A DNA stretch of 64,000 nt, taken from Enterobacter asburiae (GTDB lineage: Bacteria; Pseudomonadota; Gammaproteobacteria; Enterobacterales; Enterobacteriaceae). The translations under genes and the position numbers were made by a program. Below, in pieces: positions 59,142 to 64,000 of the stretch. The notes below the pieces were generated by a model. It was not told where the DNA came from. It was given only the letters and a program-made list of their open reading frames with translations, and did not search any database. Position 1 is the first letter of the stretch. Each line of letters starts with the position of its first letter. The DNA lies in contig NZ_CP102247.1 of assembly GCF_024599655.1 (NCBI RefSeq), forward strand, positions 2,480,001 through 2,544,000, given 5' to 3'.

Positions 59142-61318
59142 GCCGCGCCCTCCTCGGCAACTGCCGCCGGCTTCATGGTCACGGTGCGCTGCGCGGCTTT
59201 CTGCGGCGCCATACCGTGCTGATGCAGGATCGCATCGCGCGGGCCGTCCATCACCACCTTGCCGTTTTCCAGCACAATGATGCGGTCGACCAAATCCAGA
59301 ATCGGCAGGCGATGCGTCGCCACCACCAGCGTCCGGCGCTTACCCAGCCATTTGTGGAGATGCTGTATAAACTGCTTCTCGCTCATTTCGTCCAGCCAGG
59401 CGGTAGGCTCGTCCAGCAGCAGGATATTAGGGGAAGTGATCAGCGCACGCGCCAGCAGCAGCGCCTGACGCTGGCCGCCCGACAGGCCAGCCCCGCCTTC
59501 GTTGATGATATAGTTCAGCCCCATTTTCTGCTTGCGCACAAACTCCAGCGCGCCGCTGTTAACCAGCGCCTGATGAATCTCATCGTCGGTGGCTAACGGG
59601 TTCCCCATCAGGATGTTGTCCCTCACGGAGCCAAAGAACAGCCGGGCCTGCTGGCTAAGCAGCTGCATGTCGCGGCGCACGTCGGCCGGGTCCAGATGAT
59701 TGAGGGCAATATCGTCGAGCAGGATGCTGCCCTGCTGCGGCTCCTGCATGCCCGCCAGAAGCTGTAGCAGCGTGCTTTTACCGGAACCATTACGCCCGAG
59801 CACCGCCACGCGCTCTCCGGCGCGGATCTGCAGCTTGCTGATGTTGAGCACGGTGAGTTTCTCTTCCTCGTCGTAATAAAACCCGACGTCCTCAAGTGCA
59901 TAGTCGCCGCGCAGGTGGGCTTTGTGCACCTTTTTGCCGTGCTGCGGATCGTCAATCGGGCGCTGCATCAGGTCGTCAAGCCCCTTGCGGGCCACTTTTG
60001 CCGACTGCCAGCGCGAGAGCACGCCTGAGATCTGCGACAGCGGCGCGATAGTGCGCGATGCCAGAATCGAGGTTCCCACCAGCGCACCGGTGGTCATGTC
60101 GCCGCTGATGACCAGATAACAGCCCACCAGCAGTACCACCGCATAGACGATGGACTGCACCTCCTGCGTCCAGGTGAGCAGCAGGCCCGTCAGCCAGCGC
60201 TGCTTCATGCCGACGCTGGCGGCAACGTCGTTGGTGTTATTCCACTGGTTCAGGAAACGCTGCTCGGCGCGCATCAGCTTGATGTCTTCAATGCCCTGCA
60301 CCGCTTCCACCAGCGTGGCGTTACGGATGGCGGATTCACGCATCCCTTCGCTGGATAGTTTCCCCAGCGGGCGCTGCACCAGCAGGCCGGGGATGAGCAG
60401 CAGCGGCACGGCGAGCAGGACCACCAGTACCAGCGGGCCGCCAATCATCCACAGAATAAAGACGAATAGCAGGAAGAACGGCAGATCGGAAATCGCCGCA
60501 ATGGTGGTCGAGGTAATGAGCTCGCGCACCGACTCCAGCTCGCGGATCTGCGCGATAAAGGATCCGGTTGATTTGGATCGCGCGCCGTTTTTAATCCGCA
60601 GCGCGTGGGCAAACACGCGTTCAGAGATACGCAGGTCGGCGCGCTTCCCCACCACGTCAGAAATATGCACGCGCAGCATGCGCATGATGAATTCGAACAC
60701 GATGGCGATCATCACGCCGCCAAACAGCACCCACAGCGTGGCTTCCGACTGCGACGGTACCACCCTGTCATAGACCTGCATGGAGAAGACCATGCCGGAA
60801 AGCGCCAGCACGTTGGCCACCAGCGCCACCAGCATAATGTCGCTGTAGCGTCGCCAGTCTTTCAGCGCCAGCTGCCAGAACCAGTTTTTCTCATAGGGTT
60901 TGATGTAATCGTCCACGCGGGCATCCGGCGTGGATTCAAGCGGGCGCAACACCATCAGCCCTTTTAACCGCATCCCAATTTCGTCACGCGTCAGGGTCGT
61001 CTCCAGCCCCGCGTCGCCGCTAAACTGCAGGCTGACGTTGCCTTCGCTGTCCATGCGGTTAATGACCGCGATTTGCCCGCCGGTGAATTCCGCCAGCAGC
61101 GGCAGGCGCCACGGATCGAGGGATACCGCTTCAGCCGCCACCATACGCATCCCCAGCCCAAGCTGACGCGCCATCTCCTCCAGCACCAGCTGGCGCGGAG
61201 ACTGGCTTTCATGGTTAATCGTGACCCGAACATGCTCCGCCGAGAAATCCAGGCGATAGTGTTTTGCGATAATGAGCATGCCCTGCAGCCAGGGTTCGTA
61301 CTGTGGATGTGTCTTCAT
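59138..61318 (-). CDS. Type I secretion ABC transporter (LapB-like)
   Basis: 726 residues. An N-terminal C39-like domain (1-130) without an obvious catalytic Cys, as in transporters of RTX adhesins; six membrane helices (about 155-430); and an ATPase with Walker A GRNGSGKST near residue 507, signature LSGGQRQ near 611, and Walker B LLLDEPTAWLD near 634. It powers export of the downstream-encoded, C-terminally signalled adhesin. Overlaps the HlyD gene by 4 bp. A 177-bp gap with a terminator separates it from the adhesin gene, so it may have its own promoter. Confidence 0.93.
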   Translation of the reverse strand: MKTHPQYEPWLQGMLIIAKHYRLDFSAEHVRVTINHESQSPRQLVLEEMARQLGLGMRMVAAEAVSLDPWRLPLLAEFTGGQIAVINRMDSEGNVSLQFSGDAGLETTLTRDEIGMRLKGLMVLRPLESTPDARVDDYIKPYEKNWFWQLALKDWRRYSDIMLVALVANVLALSGMVFSMQVYDRVVPSQSEATLWVLFGGVMIAIVFEFIMRMLRVHISDVVGKRADLRISERVFAHALRIKNGARSKSTGSFIAQIRELESVRELITSTTIAAISDLPFFLLFVFILWMIGGPLVLVVLLAVPLLLIPGLLVQRPLGKLSSEGMRESAIRNATLVEAVQGIEDIKLMRAEQRFLNQWNNTNDVAASVGMKQRWLTGLLLTWTQEVQSIVYAVVLLVGCYLVISGDMTTGALVGTSILASRTIAPLSQISGVLSRWQSAKVARKGLDDLMQRPIDDPQHGKKVHKAHLRGDYALEDVGFYYDEEEKLTVLNISKLQIRAGERVAVLGRNGSGKSTLLQLLAGMQEPQQGSILLDDIALNHLDPADVRRDMQLLSQQARLFFGSVRDNILMGNPLATDDEIHQALVNSGALEFVRKQKMGLNYIINEGGAGLSGGQRQALLLARALITSPNILLLDEPTAWLDEMSEKQFIQHLHKWLGKRRTLVVATHRLPILDLVDRIIVLENGKVVMDGPRDAILHQHGMAPQKAAQRTVTMKPAAVAEEGAA

Positions 61319-61465
61319 ATTGCTACGTCCTGTCCAGGGCGATAATTTCGCACTGAAATGATACCTTTACGGGATGATTAAAAATCGAACGCTTTCTAAA
61401 CGAGCCCGCAAAATAATCTTGTGAAATATAGGGTTATGACTATTCGTGTAAACAAACGCCAAAAG

Positions 61466-61489
61466 GCCGCGGGGATCGCTCCCCGCGGC
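61466..61489 (-). terminator. Rho-independent terminator after the adhesin gene (minus strand)
   Basis: 10-bp stem GCCGCGGGGA 61466-61475 / TCCCCGCGGC 61480-61489, loop TCGC, followed on the minus strand by CTTTTGG. Short T-run, so some read-through to the secretion genes is possible. Confidence 0.65.
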
Positions 61490-61495
61490 GTTGGT

Positions 61496-64000
61496 TTACG
61501 CAATTAACAGCTGATGGTTCGCCAGCAGCGTCGCCAGATCCGTCTGCACGCCGTTCAGGGTCACCAGCGTGGTCGGTGAGAACTGACCGCCTGTACCGTC
61601 CAGGTCAACCTGGATCTCGGTATTGCTGCCGTTCTGCACCACGCGGATGTAATCGCTGATATTGCCCGCGCTGCTGTCCAGCGTGGCCACGCCGTTCACA
61701 TAGCTCGCCGAGCCCGTGCCGGTATAGCCGCTGCCGGAGAGCAGATCGCGCAGGTCAATACGATCCGTGTCCGCGGTCCCTTCCCAGGTGCCGACCGTAA
61801 AGCCGTTCACCACGTCGTGACCGTTACCGCCCGTTGCGTCAGACGCGTTGATCAGCTTGTAGAGCAACGTATCGTGACCGCCGCTGCCGATGTTGAAGGT
61901 GTCGTTCCCGCCGCGGCCTTCGAACTGGTTATCACCGCTGTTGCCGGTAATGACGTCGTCGAAGTTCGAGCCGTTGATCCCCTCAATGTTGAGCAGTCGT
62001 GACGTACCGAACCCGGTGTCCTGCGCGGTAGAGAGGCGCAAATCAACGGTTACGCCGGAGGTCGCATTACGGTAATCCACCACGTCCATCCCACCGGTGT
62101 TGCTCCAGGTGTCGTAGTCGGAATGGGTATTCCAGCCGCCGGAGCCGTTGTAGGTATAGGTGCCATCCTCTGCGATAAAGGTGTCGTTATACCCGGTCCC
62201 GGTAATGGTCCCACTGTGGCCGCCAGTGGCCGCTTCGGCCGTCAGGACGTAGCCCTCTTTGCCGTTGCCCGCTTCCAGACCGCTCCAGGTGACGTTATCC
62301 GACACGCCGTTGGTGATCTTCAGGATCTCAGCCGAATAGGTTTCATTCGGATCCAGACCGTAGAAGCTCACCAGCGCAGAGGTATCGTTCGACCCGATTC
62401 CGGACTGGGCGTTGATGATCTGCGAAGCCACCAGCACGCCCGCGGCGTTGTACAGGTTGACCGTGTTGCCGTAGTAGGCGTTGATGCCCTCGCTGTCAAC
62501 AATGTGCAGGTGCATCGCGGTGCCGTCAGCGATGGTTTTGCTGTTTTGCACCAGCACTACCTTGCCGTTCTGCTGAGAGACCAGCAGATCCTGCGCGCCG
62601 TCCCAGTTGTAGTCCACTGCCGCCACGCCGGTCGCGTAGGCAATACCTGACGCCAGCTGGCTTGAGGTCCAGGTGGAACCGTAACCGTTGTTGGTGAACA
62701 GGGTCGCCGTCTGCGAACCGCCGTAGGTGCTGAGCTTGATGATGTCCATCTGCCCGTCGCCGTTCCAGTCCACCGCCACTGACAGATAGCCCGCCGTGGC
62801 GTTAGAGGCTTCCACCGCGCTCTTGGTGGCAGAGAGCTTCCCGGTACCGTCGTTGTAGTAAATCACCCCGCCGTTGTTGTTGTAGCTGCTGCCCAGGTAC
62901 AGATCCATGTAGCCATCGCCGTTGAAGTCCGCCCACGTCATGGACGCCGCCGTGGTGGTATTCGAGGCGTTTGCCACAAACACGTTGGTCAGGTTCTGAC
63001 CGATAGAGAGCGTGCCGTTGCCGTTGTTGTTGATCACGGTTAACGAGTACGCGCCGCTACGGTTGGTGTGCTGGACAATATCTACCGTGCCGTCATTGTT
63101 CAGGTCGACGCCGGAAATTTCGCGCCCGGAATCGAACTGACCGTAGAAACCGCCTTCGCCACCGGTGCCATCAGGCGACAGAACGCCGTTGTTGTTCACC
63201 AGGTAGGTCAGTGAGTCCATGCCGGCATCACCGTACGCCAGATCCAGATAGCCATCGCCGGTTTTATCGTACGCAATCACGCCGCCGTACCAGATGGTGG
63301 TCCCCATCGCCAGCTGGCTGGCGTTATAGGTGCTGCCATCGTAGGTCCACATCACCTGCGTAGAGCCCGAGTAGGTGGTCTCCGTCGCGAAGATATCCTG
63401 CGTGCCGTTACGGTCAAAGTCGGCGGCGGTCTGGCTCACCACGTAGTAGCTGCGGGTGTTGGTCAGCGTATTTCCGGCATAGGTCGAGCTATCGCTGCTG
63501 GAGTAGGACTGGCCGTTAGCAATGATATTCCACAGACCGCTGCTGTTCATGCCGAGGGTCATGGTGGAGTTGTTGCTGTTCCCCGCCGTGGTTGCCCAGT
63601 CGGTATTCACCGAGGTGGTGTCAATTACCAGGCTGCCGGTCGCCGTACCGGTGGTATTGCCGTTACCCGCGCTGCTCTTCACCTGCGCCGTCACGCTGTA
63701 GCTCGACACGCTCAGCGCATCGCCGTCAGGGATCTGCAGATACCAGGTGTTGTGATCCGGGTCGACCACCACCGCGCCGCCGGTCTGGGAGGTGTAGGTT
63801 TTTCCGTTCACCGTGACTACCAGGTATTCACCGTTCACCAGATCGGCGGAGACGGTCCCGCTGACGATCGGCGTGGTGTCCGACGTGGTCTGCGCGGTAA
63901 TCGCCGCCGTGGTGGTCGGGATGCTGGTATCAACGTTCAGCACAAAGCCGTCGGATTCCGTGTAGTTACCGGCCCTGTCGGTGACGCGCACAATGTAGGT
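61496..64000 (-). CDS. C-terminal part of a giant RTX/Ig-like adhesin with FG-GAP repeats (5' end outside window)
   Basis: The frame is open from the right edge to a stop at 61496: 834 codons of what must be a larger protein. From the edge: a bacterial Ig-like domain (to about 63590); six calcium-loop FG-GAP/VCBS units (DFDRNGTQD, DKTGDGYLD, DLNNDGTVD, DFNGDGYMD, DWNGDGQMD, DYNWDGAQD); a beta-rich linker; RTX-like GGNDTFNIGSGGHDT; and a type I secretion target domain of the VCA0849 type ending VTLNGVQTDLATLLANHQLLIA-like. Surface adhesin exported by the adjacent transporter. Codons are strongly Gly/Asp/Thr/Ser biased. Upstream size unknown. Confidence 0.9.
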   Translation of the reverse strand, partial: TYIVRVTDRAGNYTESDGFVLNVDTSIPTTTAAITAQTTSDTTPIVSGTVSADLVNGEYLVVTVNGKTYTSQTGGAVVVDPDHNTWYLQIPDGDALSVSSYSVTAQVKSSAGNGNTTGTATGSLVIDTTSVNTDWATTAGNSNNSTMTLGMNSSGLWNIIANGQSYSSSDSSTYAGNTLTNTRSYYVVSQTAADFDRNGTQDIFATETTYSGSTQVMWTYDGSTYNASQLAMGTTIWYGGVIAYDKTGDGYLDLAYGDAGMDSLTYLVNNNGVLSPDGTGGEGGFYGQFDSGREISGVDLNNDGTVDIVQHTNRSGAYSLTVINNNGNGTLSIGQNLTNVFVANASNTTTAASMTWADFNGDGYMDLYLGSSYNNNGGVIYYNDGTGKLSATKSAVEASNATAGYLSVAVDWNGDGQMDIIKLSTYGGSQTATLFTNNGYGSTWTSSQLASGIAYATGVAAVDYNWDGAQDLLVSQQNGKVVLVQNSKTIADGTAMHLHIVDSEGINAYYGNTVNLYNAAGVLVASQIINAQSGIGSNDTSALVSFYGLDPNETYSAEILKITNGVSDNVTWSGLEAGNGKEGYVLTAEAATGGHSGTITGTGYNDTFIAEDGTYTYNGSGGWNTHSDYDTWSNTGGMDVVDYRNATSGVTVDLRLSTAQDTGFGTSRLLNIEGINGSNFDDVITGNSGDNQFEGRGGNDTFNIGSGGHDTLLYKLINASDATGGNGHDVVNGFTVGTWEGTADTDRIDLRDLLSGSGYTGTGSASYVNGVATLDSSAGNISDYIRVVQNGSNTEIQVDLDGTGGQFSPTTLVTLNGVQTDLATLLANHQLLIA

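Overview
The window looks like chromosome of an Enterobacter-type member of the Enterobacteriaceae. The main reason is gene order: rlhA (ydcP), sutR (ydcN), ydcO, ydcL, tehB, ydcK, rimL, opgD and ydcJ lie in the same relative order as the ydc region of E. coli K-12, interleaved with accessory modules that K-12 lacks there. GC content is moderately high, classic enterobacterial REP elements are present, and I saw no rRNA, tRNA, CRISPR array, integrase or insertion sequence. Identification below family level is an inference from remembered protein similarity, not from a search.

Layout. 1-3.7 kb: a partial MetE-like methyltransferase, a rhodanese divergent from an FtrA-type regulator, a highly structured gene-free stretch and a DHFR/RibD-like reductase. 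3.8-24.2 kb: the ydc backbone (yncJ, rlhA, sutR/ydcO, ydcL, tehB, ydcK, rimL, opgD, ydcJ). Four modules interrupt it: AraC regulator plus EamA exporter; DppA-like binding protein plus PepT-like peptidase; amino-acid binding protein, aminotransferase and LysR regulator; and a carboxylesterase. tehA and ydcH are missing from their usual places.

24.2-35.3 kb is a stress block. One plus-strand run holds yciG, yciF, a small membrane gene, yciE, katN (manganese catalase), a CIO-type cytochrome bd pair and a trehalose-synthase-like GH13 protein. It is met tail to tail by an SDR/CinA/DUF421/unknown operon, and followed by a YdeI-like periplasmic OB protein and a YghA-like SDR. This combination suggests stationary-phase, oxidative and osmotic protection.

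35.4-49.2 kb is metabolic: a PcaQ-like LysR with a membrane PQQ dehydrogenase, a chemoreceptor with an NWETF tail, frmRA (formaldehyde detoxification, no frmB), an SDR/MFS/amidohydrolase/LysR cluster, an AraC-GyrI regulator and a LysE-type exporter.

49.2-55.3 kb contains a compact five-gene operon (MipA/OmpV outer-membrane protein, S12 serine hydrolase, two small membrane proteins, XRE repressor-like protein) preceded by a perfect 28-bp palindrome. This is the best candidate here for a little-described envelope system. 55.3-64 kb is a surface-adhesion locus: a LuxR-EAL protein with a damaged EAL loop, an orphan winged-helix protein, a type I secretion ABC transporter and adaptor, and the C-terminal part of a very large RTX adhesin with an integrin-like FG-GAP propeller. 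The adhesin runs off the right edge.
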